A stretch of 63,541 nucleotides of DNA, from contig JAKOVD010000195.1 of assembly GCA_029782215.1 (NCBI GenBank), forward strand, positions 1 to 63,541, read 5' to 3'. Below the pieces are notes generated by a model. It was not told the DNA's origin, searched no databases, and saw nothing but the letters and a program-made list of their open reading frames with translations. The position numbers and the translations under genes were made by a program. Below are positions 18,897-27,772 of the stretch, in pieces. Source of the DNA: Chloroflexota bacterium. Lineage in GTDB: Bacteria > Chloroflexota > Anaerolineae > J102. Every line of letters begins with the position of its first letter. The stretch's first letter is position 1.

Positions 18897-19892
18897 ATGG
18901 CTAAGGTTGCCATTCACGGTTTTGGTCGTATCGGTCGCTCCCTGATGAAGGTTGCGCTCAAAAACGACCTGTTCGTTCCTGTGTCGATCTCCGACATCAA
19001 GGACCTGCCCACGCTGGCCGCTCTCTTCGAAGTCGACTCCAACTACGGCCGGTGGCACGAAGAGGTCGCCACCAACGCCGGTGGCTTCGTCATCGGCGGT
19101 CGCGAGATCCCCTTCTACGATTCCATGAAGGCCCTGCCCGACTGGGAGGCGCTCGGCGTCGACCTGGTCATCGACTGCACCGGCCGGGCCACCACGCGCG
19201 CCGGCGCCCAGGCGCACCTCGATGCGGGCGCCAAGCGCGTCCTCGTCAGCGCCCCCAGCAAGAAAGCCGAGGATGCCGACGCCGTGCTGCTGCCGGGCAT
19301 CAACCTCGACCAGTTCGACCCCAACAAGCACAAGATCGTCAGCATGGCGAGCTGCACCACCAATGCCCTCGCCCCGGTGGTCAAGGTCATCATCGAGAAC
19401 TTCGGTATTAAGTACGGCCTGTTCTCGACGATTCACGCCTACACCAACACCCAGTCGCTCACCGATCAGCCCATGAAGGACCGCCGCGACTCCTGGGCCG
19501 CCACCGAGAATATCATTCCCTCCTCGTCCGGCGCCGCCCGGGCGTTGGCGTTCATCTGGAAGGGGCTCAAGATCACGGGCAAGGCCTATCGCGTGCCGAC
19601 CCGCACGGGCAGCATCGCCGAGCTCAACCTGGTCACCGAGCGCCTCGTCACCGCCGATGAGGTCAACGACGCCTTCCGCAAGGCTGCGGCCGTCGCGCCG
19701 CTGAAGGGCATCATGGGCGTGCTCGAGGACGAATGGGCCTCCGCCCGCATCCTCGGCGACCCGCATTCGTCCATCGTGGACCTGCCGCTCACCGCCGTCC
19801 AGGAAGAGCTGGTCTCGGTTGCGGCCTGGTACGACAACGAGATGGGCTACGCCACCCGCCTCGCGGAAACGGCGGCCCTGATCGCCGTCTGA
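18897..19892 (+). CDS. gap: Glyceraldehyde-3-phosphate dehydrogenase
   Basis: A 331-residue glycolytic enzyme producing 1,3-bisphosphoglycerate. GFGRIGRS near the N-terminus binds NAD(P), and the catalytic Cys153 lies in MASCTTNALAPVVKV. IHAYTNTQSLTD and the final WYDNEMGYATRLAETA are conserved family segments. An acidic residue at the end of the second strand (SISDIKDL) favours NAD+ over NADP+. The ATG at 18897 follows AAAGGAG by 7 nt. A strong intrinsic terminator follows the stop, so gap probably closes the transcript. Confidence 0.95.
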   Translation: MAKVAIHGFGRIGRSLMKVALKNDLFVPVSISDIKDLPTLAALFEVDSNYGRWHEEVATNAGGFVIGGREIPFYDSMKALPDWEALGVDLVIDCTGRATTRAGAQAHLDAGAKRVLVSAPSKKAEDADAVLLPGINLDQFDPNKHKIVSMASCTTNALAPVVKVIIENFGIKYGLFSTIHAYTNTQSLTDQPMKDRRDSWAATENIIPSSSGAARALAFIWKGLKITGKAYRVPTRTGSIAELNLVTERLVTADEVNDAFRKAAAVAPLKGIMGVLEDEWASARILGDPHSSIVDLPLTAVQEELVSVAAWYDNEMGYATRLAETAALIAV

Positions 19893-19927
19893 ACCCTGCG
19901 TCAAGCCTCAAGTTATTTCACTTCACG

Positions 19928-19965
19928 GGCAGCAGCGTTGGCGCTGCTGCCTGTGCTTTTGTTTG
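19928..19965 (+). terminator. Rho-independent terminator after gap
   Basis: A perfect 10-bp stem (GGCAGCAGCG at 19928-19937 paired with CGCTGCTGCC at 19942-19951) with a TTGG loop is followed by a T-rich run TGTGCTTTTGTTTG. It begins 36 nt after the gap stop codon. Confidence 0.85.
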
Positions 19966-19994
19966 TTGGACTGCTTGGTATGGTAGGGTATAGT
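19966..19994 (+). promoter_or_regulatory. Candidate promoter for the maltokinase gene
   Basis: TTGGAC (19966-19971) and TATAGT (19989-19994) are separated by 17 nt immediately after the gap terminator. The -10 matches at 5 of 6 positions; the -35 is weak. The distance to the start at 20126 implies a leader of about 125 nt, in which no riboswitch was recognised. Confidence 0.45.
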
Positions 19995-20125
19995 CTGCGG
20001 TATGGCTGACGGCGCTGAATCGCTACTTCTGGCGGCAGCGCACAGCGACATTCAGGACTTGCGGCTGGGCGCCACCGCAGGATCGCACGGTTCCTCAGAA
20101 AACAGTTCATTCCCGAGAATCAACG

Positions 20126-21814
20126 ATGTCCCACGTGCTGCATGACACGGCCGGTCTGCCCAATGTTCCCGCGCTCGCCACAGATGGAGGTTGGGAGACC
20201 ATCTTTGCAGAGCCGGCCAGGAAAATGCTCGAGGCGGTGCTGCCTGACTTTGTGACCCCGCGACGCTGGTTCGGGTCTAAGGCCCGTGTGATCCGCAGCA
20301 TCCTGATCGTCGAGACCGTGCCCATTCTGCCGGCGGCCTACCTGGTCGTGCTGCGCGTTGAGTACGCTGAGGGCACTTCCGAAAGCTATGTGCTGCCCGT
20401 CGGTTTTGCGGCGGGGATGCAGGCGCAGACGCTGCGCCAGGAGCGGCCAGCCGCCGTGATCGCCACGCTTGCGGCCGGACAGGAGCTCGGCATCCTCTAT
20501 GACGCCATCTGGGACCCCCAGTTCTGCGAGGAGCTGCTGGCAACGATCAAGGAAGGCCGCCGGTATCACGGAACCGGCGGGGACCTGGTGGCGGCAGCCG
20601 GAAGCAGCCTGCCACGTCTGCATGGGGACGCAAAGCAGGCGCTGCCGCCCGTACTACTGGGGGTGGAGCAAAGCAATACCTCGGTGCGCTACGGCGACCG
20701 GCTGATCCTGAAGCTGTACCGGCGGCTGGAAGCAGGCGCCAACCCCGATCAGGAGATGGGGCAATTCCTGTCAGAGCAGACGCATTTCGCCAACACGCCT
20801 CCCTTTGCCGGCGTACTGGAGTTTCGACCCCGGGAAAGAGCAGGAGGTGAGCCCACCACGGTGGCGTTCCTGCAGGGGTTTGTGCCCAATCAGGGTGACG
20901 CCTGGCACTACACCCTGACCTCGCTCGCCGGCTATTTTGCGGCCGCGCGTCCCCAGGGTGAGGCAGGTGCGCAAGAGCTGGCGATGCCGCAGGCCTCCCT
21001 GCTGGAGCTCATCCGGGACGAGGTCCCCACCCAGGCCGAGGCGTTGATCGGACCCTATCTGGCGTCGGCGCGGCTGTTGGGGCGCCGTACGGCCGAGCTC
21101 CACCTCGCCCTGAGCTCGGCGCCGGCAGACCCTGCCTTTGCGCCAGAGCCGTTCTCGGCCGCCTTCCAGAGCGATCTGCACCAGAGTATGCGCGGCTTGA
21201 CGGACCGGATCATGAACCTGCTGCGGGCCCGGTTCGAGTCGTTGGCCGCAGCGGACCAGGCCGAGGCGCGGCGGGTGCTGGCGCTGGAGGGGGAGATCGC
21301 GACGCGTTTCGACAACTTGGTGTCCCGGCCCATCCAGGCCCTGCGCTTGCGCATCCACGGCGACTATCATCTGGGCCAGGTGCTCTACACCGGCCAGGAC
21401 TTCATGATCATCGACTTTGAGGGCGAACCGGCGCGGCCGCTCGGCGAGCGCCGGATGAAACGTTCACCCCTGCAGGACGTGGCGGGCATGCTGCGGTCGT
21501 TTCACTACGCCGCTTACGCCGCCTACTTCGCCCAAAAGGAGGAGGACGCCGCGGGTCCGGAACTGGAGCCCTGGGCGCGTTTCTGGCACCTTTGGGTCTC
21601 GGTCGCCTATCTGCGAACGTATCTGCACGTTGTGAACGGCGCCGCCTTCCTGCCGGCTGCGGCGTATGATCTCAGCCTGCTGCTCGATGCCTACCTGCTG
21701 GAAAAGGCGGTCTATGAGCTTGGCTACGAGCTCAACAACCGGCCTGGCTGGGTGCGCATCCCGTTGGAAGGCATCCTGGACACGATAGGGTCCCATTCCA
21801 CGCCGCATCCCTAG
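20126..21814 (+). CDS. mak: Maltokinase (maltose-1-phosphate forming)
   Basis: A 562-residue kinase with the aminoglycoside-phosphotransferase-like fold of maltokinases. VTPRRWFGSKARVIRS at the N-terminus is typical of Mak/Pep2. The catalytic loop is IHGDYHLGQVLY and the metal-binding DFG-equivalent is IIDFEGEP, followed by the conserved RSPLQDVAGMLRSFHYAAY. It phosphorylates maltose with ATP to give maltose-1-phosphate, the GlgE donor. It is longer than the roughly 455-residue mycobacterial enzyme, mostly in the first half. TreS, often fused or adjacent, is not in this window. A long internal intergenic leader separates it from gap. Confidence 0.88.
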   Translation: MSHVLHDTAGLPNVPALATDGGWETIFAEPARKMLEAVLPDFVTPRRWFGSKARVIRSILIVETVPILPAAYLVVLRVEYAEGTSESYVLPVGFAAGMQAQTLRQERPAAVIATLAAGQELGILYDAIWDPQFCEELLATIKEGRRYHGTGGDLVAAAGSSLPRLHGDAKQALPPVLLGVEQSNTSVRYGDRLILKLYRRLEAGANPDQEMGQFLSEQTHFANTPPFAGVLEFRPRERAGGEPTTVAFLQGFVPNQGDAWHYTLTSLAGYFAAARPQGEAGAQELAMPQASLLELIRDEVPTQAEALIGPYLASARLLGRRTAELHLALSSAPADPAFAPEPFSAAFQSDLHQSMRGLTDRIMNLLRARFESLAAADQAEARRVLALEGEIATRFDNLVSRPIQALRLRIHGDYHLGQVLYTGQDFMIIDFEGEPARPLGERRMKRSPLQDVAGMLRSFHYAAYAAYFAQKEEDAAGPELEPWARFWHLWVSVAYLRTYLHVVNGAAFLPAAAYDLSLLLDAYLLEKAVYELGYELNNRPGWVRIPLEGILDTIGSHSTPHP

Positions 21815-21874
21815 CGCCAGACGTAACTGTCCTCTCGCAGCACCGATAGATGAGGGCGTGGCACCCCAGAACCG

Positions 21875-22867
21875 ATGGAAACCGGCTTCGATCAATTCGG
21901 CGCAGCGATGAACCACGGGGATGCCTTGCCCAGCACACCCGATGGCGTCCAAGCGCGGCCCAACATTGTCTGTGTCATTCCCACATTCAACGAGGCCCGC
22001 TTTATCGGCAGCGTGGTCGTGCAGACACGGCGCTTTGCGGACACGGTGATCGTGGTCGACGACGGCTCGACCGATGCCACGGGTGTGATCGCCGAAGCGG
22101 CCGGAGCCGTTGTGGTCCGGCACGAGCGCAACCGCGGCAAGGGCGCCAGCCTGCGGACAGGGCTGCAGCAAGCGCTGTCCTATGACCCCAGCGTCATCAT
22201 CACCCTGGATGGCGACGGACAGCATGTTCCCGACGAGATCCATCGCCTGATACGGCCCATCCTGGATGACGACGCCGACATCGTCGTCGGCTCCCGCTAC
22301 CTTGACGGCAAGTCCGCCGTGCCCCGGCAGCGGATTTGGGGACACCGGGTCTTCAACCTGGTGACCAACGGCGCCAGCGGCACGGCGCTGACCGATTCGC
22401 AGAGCGGCTTCCGCGCCTTTTCGCCGGCGAGCGTGAACCTGCTTGCGCTCAGGTCCGCGGGCTTCTCCGTGGAGTCAGAGATGCAGTTCCTGGCGAACCA
22501 GCATGACCTGCGGCTGGCCGAGGTGCCCATCACCGTCCTGTACCGCGATCCGCCGAAGCGTCCCTTGTGGGCGCACGGCATGATGGTCCTGCACGGGCTG
22601 CTGGTGCTGATCGGCCAGTACCGCCCCCTGCTCTTCTTCGGCGTGCCGGGCATGGTGGTGCTGATGCTCGGCCTGATCAGCGGGGTCGTGGTGATCGACA
22701 TCTACCGGCGCATCACGATGCTGGCAGTCGGCTATGCCCTCGTTGCAGTGACGTTGATCATGTTGGGTTCGTTGAGCATCTTCGCCGGGATCATCCTCCA
22801 CTCGGTGCGGGGCCTGCTGCTGCAGCTTGTAGGCAATGGCGCAGGAAAGGACGACAGTGACGCCTGA
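21875..22867 (+). CDS. GT2 polyprenyl-phosphate-sugar synthase-like glycosyltransferase with two C-terminal TM helices
   Basis: A 330-residue membrane-anchored GT2. The catalytic domain begins VCVIPTFNEARFIGSVV. It has the nucleotide-binding Asp pair in VVDDGSTDATG and a DGD metal motif in ITLDGDGQHVPDEI, followed by VGSRYLDGKSAVP and DSQSGFRAF. These match DPM1/DPMS-type enzymes, which charge a lipid phosphate with mannose or glucose. Two hydrophobic segments, LLFFGVPGMVVLMLGLISGVVV and the following VAVTLIMLGSLSIFAGIIL, anchor it. It opens the surface-glycan locus and could supply the lipid-linked donor for the GT-C enzyme at the far end (44560-47301). No clear ribosome site precedes the ATG; the next ATG is at 21908. 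Confidence 0.85.
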   Translation: METGFDQFGAAMNHGDALPSTPDGVQARPNIVCVIPTFNEARFIGSVVVQTRRFADTVIVVDDGSTDATGVIAEAAGAVVVRHERNRGKGASLRTGLQQALSYDPSVIITLDGDGQHVPDEIHRLIRPILDDDADIVVGSRYLDGKSAVPRQRIWGHRVFNLVTNGASGTALTDSQSGFRAFSPASVNLLALRSAGFSVESEMQFLANQHDLRLAEVPITVLYRDPPKRPLWAHGMMVLHGLLVLIGQYRPLLFFGVPGMVVLMLGLISGVVVIDIYRRITMLAVGYALVAVTLIMLGSLSIFAGIILHSVRGLLLQLVGNGAGKDDSDA

Positions 22868-23918
22868 GCCCCTATCTGTTCCCGTCGCCAGCATCGTCAT
22901 CGTTGCACACAATAGCGTCCATGATCTGCCCGCCTGTTTGCAGGCGCTTGCAGGGGAGAAGGAACCGCCGCACGAGGTCATTGTGGTGGATAACGCCTCT
23001 GCGGATGGCAGCGCCGTCTATGTCGCCCAGGCCTACCCGCAGGTTCGCCTGGTTCGCAGCGCAGCCAATCTCGGCTACGGCGGTGGCGCCAATCTGGGTG
23101 CGGCCGCCGCCCAGGGAGACTACCTGATTTTTCTCAATGCCGACATTACCGCCGGTCCCGGCTGGCTGCGGCCTTTGCTCGACCCGCTTGCTGCTGATCC
23201 CGATCTCGCCATGACGACGCCCAAGATCCTGTTGGCGGAAACACCGGACCGGATCAATACGTGCGGCAACGAAGTGCACCTGACGGGACTGACGCTGTGC
23301 CGCGGCATGGGCGAGAGGGCGTCGGCATTCAGCGCTGGCGAGGAGGTTGCGGCCGTGTCGGGCGCCGCCTTTGCCATCAGGAAGAGTGTGTTCGACGCGC
23401 TGGGTGGGTTCGATCCCCGCTTCTTCCTCTACGTGGAGGACACAGACCTCTCGCTGCGCGCCCGGCTGGCCGGCTTTCGCATCCGGTATGTGCCGGAGTC
23501 CGTGGTGTTCCATCGTTACCAACTGCGGTTCGGTCCGGGCAAGGTCTACTGGCAGGAGCGCAATCGCTACCTCATGCTGCTCAAGGTATACCGTCCGCGG
23601 ACGCTCGTCCTCCTGCTGCCGGCGCTGCTGCTGGCCGAGCTGGTGAGCTGGGGTTTTGTCCTGCTCCGGGAAAGAGGGCAGGTGGGGGGCAAGCTGCGCG
23701 CCTACCTTTGGCCGGTGGCGCACCGGCGAGAACTTGCAGCGGCGAGGCTTGCCGCCCAGCGTCTACGCCGGACCGGCGACCGCAGCCTGCTGGAAGCATC
23801 GGGCTATCGCCTGGACTTCGTGCAGACAGGAGACACGATCGCCGCGCACTCTGCGGACGCGGTGTTCACGCCGGTCTTCCGCGCGCTGCGGACCCTGGCC
23901 CTGAGGCTGGAGCAATGA
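22857..23918 (+). CDS. GT2 rhamnosyltransferase-like glycosyltransferase
   Basis: About 353 residues from GTG 22857, which has AGGAAAGG 6 nt upstream and overlaps the previous stop by 11 nt. An ATG at 22836 would add seven residues. The GT2 fold is shown by SIVIVAHNSVHDLPACLQAL, VVDNASADGSAVYV and NLGYGGGANLGAAAAQGDYLIFLNADI. The acceptor motif is FDPRFFLYVEDTDLSLRARLAG, where the ED(T)D is typical of dTDP-rhamnosyltransferases (WbbL-like). The C-terminal third is hydrophobic and basic (LLLPALLLAELVSWGFVLL), suggesting membrane association. It probably adds a deoxyhexose to the glycan chain. Confidence 0.87.
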   Translation: MTPEPLSVPVASIVIVAHNSVHDLPACLQALAGEKEPPHEVIVVDNASADGSAVYVAQAYPQVRLVRSAANLGYGGGANLGAAAAQGDYLIFLNADITAGPGWLRPLLDPLAADPDLAMTTPKILLAETPDRINTCGNEVHLTGLTLCRGMGERASAFSAGEEVAAVSGAAFAIRKSVFDALGGFDPRFFLYVEDTDLSLRARLAGFRIRYVPESVVFHRYQLRFGPGKVYWQERNRYLMLLKVYRPRTLVLLLPALLLAELVSWGFVLLRERGQVGGKLRAYLWPVAHRRELAAARLAAQRLRRTGDRSLLEASGYRLDFVQTGDTIAAHSADAVFTPVFRALRTLALRLEQ

Positions 23919-23994
23919 GGGGCTTGCTCGCTGAACCACACGTCACGGCTGGCGGGGGTAACCCTTCGGCCTGCCTTTGTCTACGGGAGGTCCT

Positions 23995-25008
23995 ATGATG
24001 CAGGATCTGGCGCTGCTGCGAGCGCATTTCCGCAATGTGCGGCGAAACATCTACCGCAACCTGGAACGCGGCGGCGATCCGCACGGCGACATCAAGGTCG
24101 TCTACTACAATGACATGTTCGGCAACCCGCTTGGCCTTTCGGCCTGCCGCGGTCCCAAGGGTGTACGCTTCACCGGCAACCGCCTGCGGTGGAGACAGGC
24201 CGATGCGGTCGTCTTTCACTTCGCCTACCCGCTGCTGCTCCAGATGCCGGGACCGAAACCCCCAGGTCAGCTCTGGGTGGCCTGGACGAATGAGTCGGAG
24301 GTGATCTACCGCCCCTTGGCAGATCCTGGATTCATGGCGCTCTTTGACATTGAGATGACCTACCGCCAGAAGGCCGACGTCTGGATTCCCTACGGCTTTA
24401 CCCGCGACGCGACCCTGGCGCAGGACCTGCGCGAACCCAAAACGGCGCCGAAGTCACCCGATAGGTTGGCTGCAGCCTTCATCTCCAGCCGCCTCGATGA
24501 AAGCCAGCGCCGGGCCTACGTTTCCGAGCTGAGCCGCTTTGTCGACGTCCATTCCTACGGTTCGGTCGGACGCAATCGCTTCCTGGCCGAAGACAAAGGC
24601 TTCCCCACCAAGCTCAAGATCATCGCCGGCTACAAGTTCACCCTTGCCTTTGAAAATTCCATTGCCGTGGACTACGTGACCGAGAAGTTCTGGCACCCGC
24701 TGCTCACTGGCTCCGTCCCTGTCTACATGGGAGCACCCAATGTGGCGGAATTCGCCCCCGGCGCGCACTGCTACATCGACGTGCGGGATTATGCCAGCCC
24801 GAAGGCCCTGGCGGAGTACCTTCACTATCTCAACTCCGATGAGGATGCCTACCAGGCCTATCACGCCTGGCGGCAGCAGCCGTTCCTGCCCGCGTTCGAA
24901 GCCAAACAGGCGCGCGTTTGCCAGGACGGCAACGAGATCGAAGCGTTGGGCGAGGTGGTTCGCGACCGATTGGCTGGCAGGGCCGCGCCGTCCCCGGCGC
25001 CGCGCTGA
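23995..25008 (+). CDS. GT10 alpha-1,3/1,4-fucosyltransferase-like protein
   Basis: About 337 residues. The N-terminal half contains the acceptor-binding region with HFAYPLLLQMPG. The C-terminal half has the GDP-fucose-binding signature of GT10: FISSRLDESQRRAYVSEL, then VHSYGSVGRN and KLKIIAGYKFTLAFENSIAVDYVTEKFWHPLLTGSVPVYMG in consecutive segments. This is the hallmark FENS...DYVTEK...PVY pattern. GGGAGG ends at 23990, so either ATG 23995 or 23998 can serve. The enzyme would transfer fucose from GDP-fucose to a GlcNAc or glucose residue. Together with the GT23-like gene at 39920 it indicates a fucosylated product. Confidence 0.87.
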   Translation: MMQDLALLRAHFRNVRRNIYRNLERGGDPHGDIKVVYYNDMFGNPLGLSACRGPKGVRFTGNRLRWRQADAVVFHFAYPLLLQMPGPKPPGQLWVAWTNESEVIYRPLADPGFMALFDIEMTYRQKADVWIPYGFTRDATLAQDLREPKTAPKSPDRLAAAFISSRLDESQRRAYVSELSRFVDVHSYGSVGRNRFLAEDKGFPTKLKIIAGYKFTLAFENSIAVDYVTEKFWHPLLTGSVPVYMGAPNVAEFAPGAHCYIDVRDYASPKALAEYLHYLNSDEDAYQAYHAWRQQPFLPAFEAKQARVCQDGNEIEALGEVVRDRLAGRAAPSPAPR

Positions 25009-25024
25009 ACCACAGAGACCCTCC

Positions 25025-26074
25025 GTGGCCGCGTCCATCCCCAAGATCATCCATCAGACCTGGAGGACGGTGAACGTACCGGCTCAGTGGACGCCGCTGG
25101 TGGCATCGTGGCAGCGCCAGCACCCCGATTGGGCATACCGCCTGTGGACCGATGCCGACAATCGAGACTTCATCGCCAGCCGCTTCCCCGACTTTTTGCC
25201 CATCTACGATGCGTACCCCTTCAACATCCTGCGAGCGGATGCCATTCGCTACTTCTTGCTCTATGAATTCGGTGGGCTCTACGTGGACATGGACTTCGAG
25301 TGCCTGCGGCCGCTTGACGAACTGCTGCCTGCGGACAGCTTCGTGGCGGCGTGGGAACCGGAGGAACACGCCGGAGATGGATCACCCCGCCTGTCCAATG
25401 CCTTGATGGCGGCGACGCCGGGCCATCCCTTTCTGGCTGCCGTCATCGCCCGCCTCAAGGAATTCCGGCCGCGCACGATGTACTATGGAGACGTTTTGGT
25501 CGAAACCGGCCCGATCATGTTGGCCGGGGTGGCATCGTCCTATGAGGGAGCTGCCCTGAACCTGCTTGGTCCCGACACCGTCTACCCGCTGGCCGACGGC
25601 CCGGCCCTGGCCCAGCTCCGGGAGCAGGACGAAGCCGCGGCTGCCGTCAGGGCGGAGGTGATGGCGGGTGGGGCCTACGCCATTCACTACTGGGCTCACA
25701 CCTGGGTGCGCGATCTGTGGGGTGAACTGGTCAACCCTGAGCCTGAAGCGATAGCCGGTTATGATTTCTATCCCGGCCTCGATTCATGGGGTCATGACCT
25801 CGGCAACTTCGGACGGGACATCCGCCGCTGCGCCCGGCTCTGCGATGCAGACAGACGCGCGGTTGGATTCAACACCGATGGTCACCTCAAGTACTACATT
25901 CAGCCCCGGTCCCGGTGGGCAACGGTAGAGGGCGCTGGCGCCAACGAAGGCCTCTACGTCAAGCGAGACAGGTTGCGTTCGTGGCGCGCCAACCTGCACT
26001 ACCGCTACGCGGCGCCGCTCCTTGCGCTTGCGCACCGCTCCCTGGGCCGGGTAAGGGGGAAACGACTGAGATGA
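25025..26074 (+). CDS. GT32 glycosyltransferase (Och1/capsular type)
   Basis: About 349 residues from GTG 25025, 16 nt after the GT10 stop. The N-terminus IPKIIHQTWRTVNVPAQW and the block YRLWTDADNRDFIASRFP are diagnostic of GT32. The metal-binding DMD lies near residues 86-88 in GGLYVDMDFECLRPLDEL. HYWAHTWVRDLW near residue 225 is the usual C-terminal catalytic His block. GT32 members transfer mannose, galactose or glucose to surface glycans. It resembles the N-terminal domain of the fusion at 36221, so the two may have arisen by duplication. The start codon is inferred from the preceding stop and homology; the ribosome site is weak. It overlaps the next gene by ATGA. Confidence 0.87.
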   Translation: MAASIPKIIHQTWRTVNVPAQWTPLVASWQRQHPDWAYRLWTDADNRDFIASRFPDFLPIYDAYPFNILRADAIRYFLLYEFGGLYVDMDFECLRPLDELLPADSFVAAWEPEEHAGDGSPRLSNALMAATPGHPFLAAVIARLKEFRPRTMYYGDVLVETGPIMLAGVASSYEGAALNLLGPDTVYPLADGPALAQLREQDEAAAAVRAEVMAGGAYAIHYWAHTWVRDLWGELVNPEPEAIAGYDFYPGLDSWGHDLGNFGRDIRRCARLCDADRRAVGFNTDGHLKYYIQPRSRWATVEGAGANEGLYVKRDRLRSWRANLHYRYAAPLLALAHRSLGRVRGKRLR

Positions 26075-27756
26075 TCTCATTCGCAAGGTACTATGAGGAT
26101 GTCCTTCTGGAGCGGGTCTTCCGGAAACAGCCGGCAGGATTCTACATCGATGTGGGGGCTGGAGATCCGATCCTCGCCTCGTCCACCTGCTGGTTCTATC
26201 TCAAGGGCTGGCGCGGCATCAACATCGAGCCGCTTCCTGAGCTATTCCGGCGCCTGGAGCGCGCCCGGACCGGCGACGTCAACCTCCAGGTCGCCGTTGC
26301 CGAACAGGAGATGACCGCGACCTTGCACGTGCTCCGTGTCGCGCCCGACCAGCCAGCCGAGCTCAGCACCCTGGCGCCGGAAATGGCCCAGCCCCATGTG
26401 GAGATGGGCTACAGGGTCTTTCCGTACGAGGCGCCGGTCAGGACGTTGGCAGGCATTTGCGCGGAGCATGCCCGCGGCCAGCAGATCGATTTCCTCTGCA
26501 TCAATGCTGGCGGCGCCGAAGAGGGTGTGATCCGGGGTCACAACTGGCGGGACTTCCGGCCAAGAGTCTGTGTGGTGGCGGCACGGCATCCTGTGAGCGA
26601 GATGGCGCTTCACCAAAGCTGGGAACCCCTTCTGCTTGACAACGGTTATGTTTATGTCTACTTCGACGGCAGCAGCCGCTTCTACGTCGATGCACGAACA
26701 TCCGGCCTGGCGAGATACTTTGAAACGCGCCCCGGTGAAGCGGATCACTTCGTCCGTTTCAGCGCCAGAAAAGGGACCGCCGGGATCAAGGCCCAGGTGA
26801 GCGCCGATGATCAAAGGCATCTGGAACGCCTGGCCAGGATGCAGGAATCGCTGGAAGAAAGCCCGGCGTCCGGCAGCCGGCTGCCGGGATTACGCCAGTG
26901 GCAGGAGGACATGTGGCTGCGGTCGAAGCTGGCGCTTCTGCAAGCCACAGGAGGGCGTTTCATCCCCAACGGCGCCGCGCACCTCAGGAACTCCCGCCGT
27001 ATGTTCTATCACCGCCGGACCATGCAGCGGTTGGCCGTACGCTATGACTTTGAAGAGACCATCGTTTCGCATGCACTCCTCTACGATGACTACAGGCTGC
27101 TGTCACGGCGCTTCGCCGCCCGGGATATCGTGATCGACGTCGGCGCGCACATTGGCGGTATCAGTTACCTGTGCTATCTGCTCGGCAGCAGGAATATCTT
27201 CGCCTATGAGGCAGACGCATCAACGTTCACGCAGTTACAGAAGAACCTCCAGGGTTTGAAAGGCATCCACCTGCACCATACCGCCGTTTTTCGCAGCGAC
27301 CTGCCGCCAGACTACACACTCCAGCACTCCGGAGGGCGTCATGACAACACGGGCGCAGCCACCGTGATAACGGGCGGCGAGTTGTTCGACCACGCGGGAC
27401 AGGAGATCGTCTGTAAGCCCTCGGATGCAGTGCGGGAGGTGAGCGTGATGCCCCTGGACGAGATACTTGCACGCTTCGAGCGTGTGAAATTCCTCAAGCT
27501 CGACTGCGAGGGCAGCGAATTCCCGATTCTTCTGACCAGCAAGCAGCTCCATAAGGTAGACTACATCGCAGGGGAGATTCACGAGGTTGGCGCCGCCGCT
27601 ATGGACCACCTTGACCCCCATGCGCGCGTCGAAGGCTTTCCAGCCTATACGGCACAGGTGCTGGTCGCAAGGCTGGCAGACTGCGGCTTTGAGGTGGCGA
27701 CGACCTCACATGCAAACTCGCACCTGTCCCTCTTCTGGGCATCCCGCCGATCGTGA
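26071..27756 (+). CDS. Tandem FkbM-family methyltransferase (two domains)
   Basis: A 561-residue protein with two successive SAM-methyltransferase units. The first (about residues 15-235) starts FYIDVGAGDPILASSTCWF and has INIEPLPELFRRLE, the acidic residue that binds the SAM ribose. The second (about 340-555) starts IVIDVGAHIGGISYLCYLLG and has FAYEADASTFTQLQKNL. It continues with EVSVMPLDEILARFERVKFLKLDCEGSE, the FkbM signature. FkbM enzymes O-methylate sugars or polyketides. The ATG at 26071 overlaps the preceding TGA (ATGA), indicating translational coupling. The first domain has a less regular motif after VGAG and may bind rather than methylate. Confidence 0.85.
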   Translation: MISFARYYEDVLLERVFRKQPAGFYIDVGAGDPILASSTCWFYLKGWRGINIEPLPELFRRLERARTGDVNLQVAVAEQEMTATLHVLRVAPDQPAELSTLAPEMAQPHVEMGYRVFPYEAPVRTLAGICAEHARGQQIDFLCINAGGAEEGVIRGHNWRDFRPRVCVVAARHPVSEMALHQSWEPLLLDNGYVYVYFDGSSRFYVDARTSGLARYFETRPGEADHFVRFSARKGTAGIKAQVSADDQRHLERLARMQESLEESPASGSRLPGLRQWQEDMWLRSKLALLQATGGRFIPNGAAHLRNSRRMFYHRRTMQRLAVRYDFEETIVSHALLYDDYRLLSRRFAARDIVIDVGAHIGGISYLCYLLGSRNIFAYEADASTFTQLQKNLQGLKGIHLHHTAVFRSDLPPDYTLQHSGGRHDNTGAATVITGGELFDHAGQEIVCKPSDAVREVSVMPLDEILARFERVKFLKLDCEGSEFPILLTSKQLHKVDYIAGEIHEVGAAAMDHLDPHARVEGFPAYTAQVLVARLADCGFEVATTSHANSHLSLFWASRRS

Positions 27757-27772
27757 GGGAGTTAGCAGGCAG

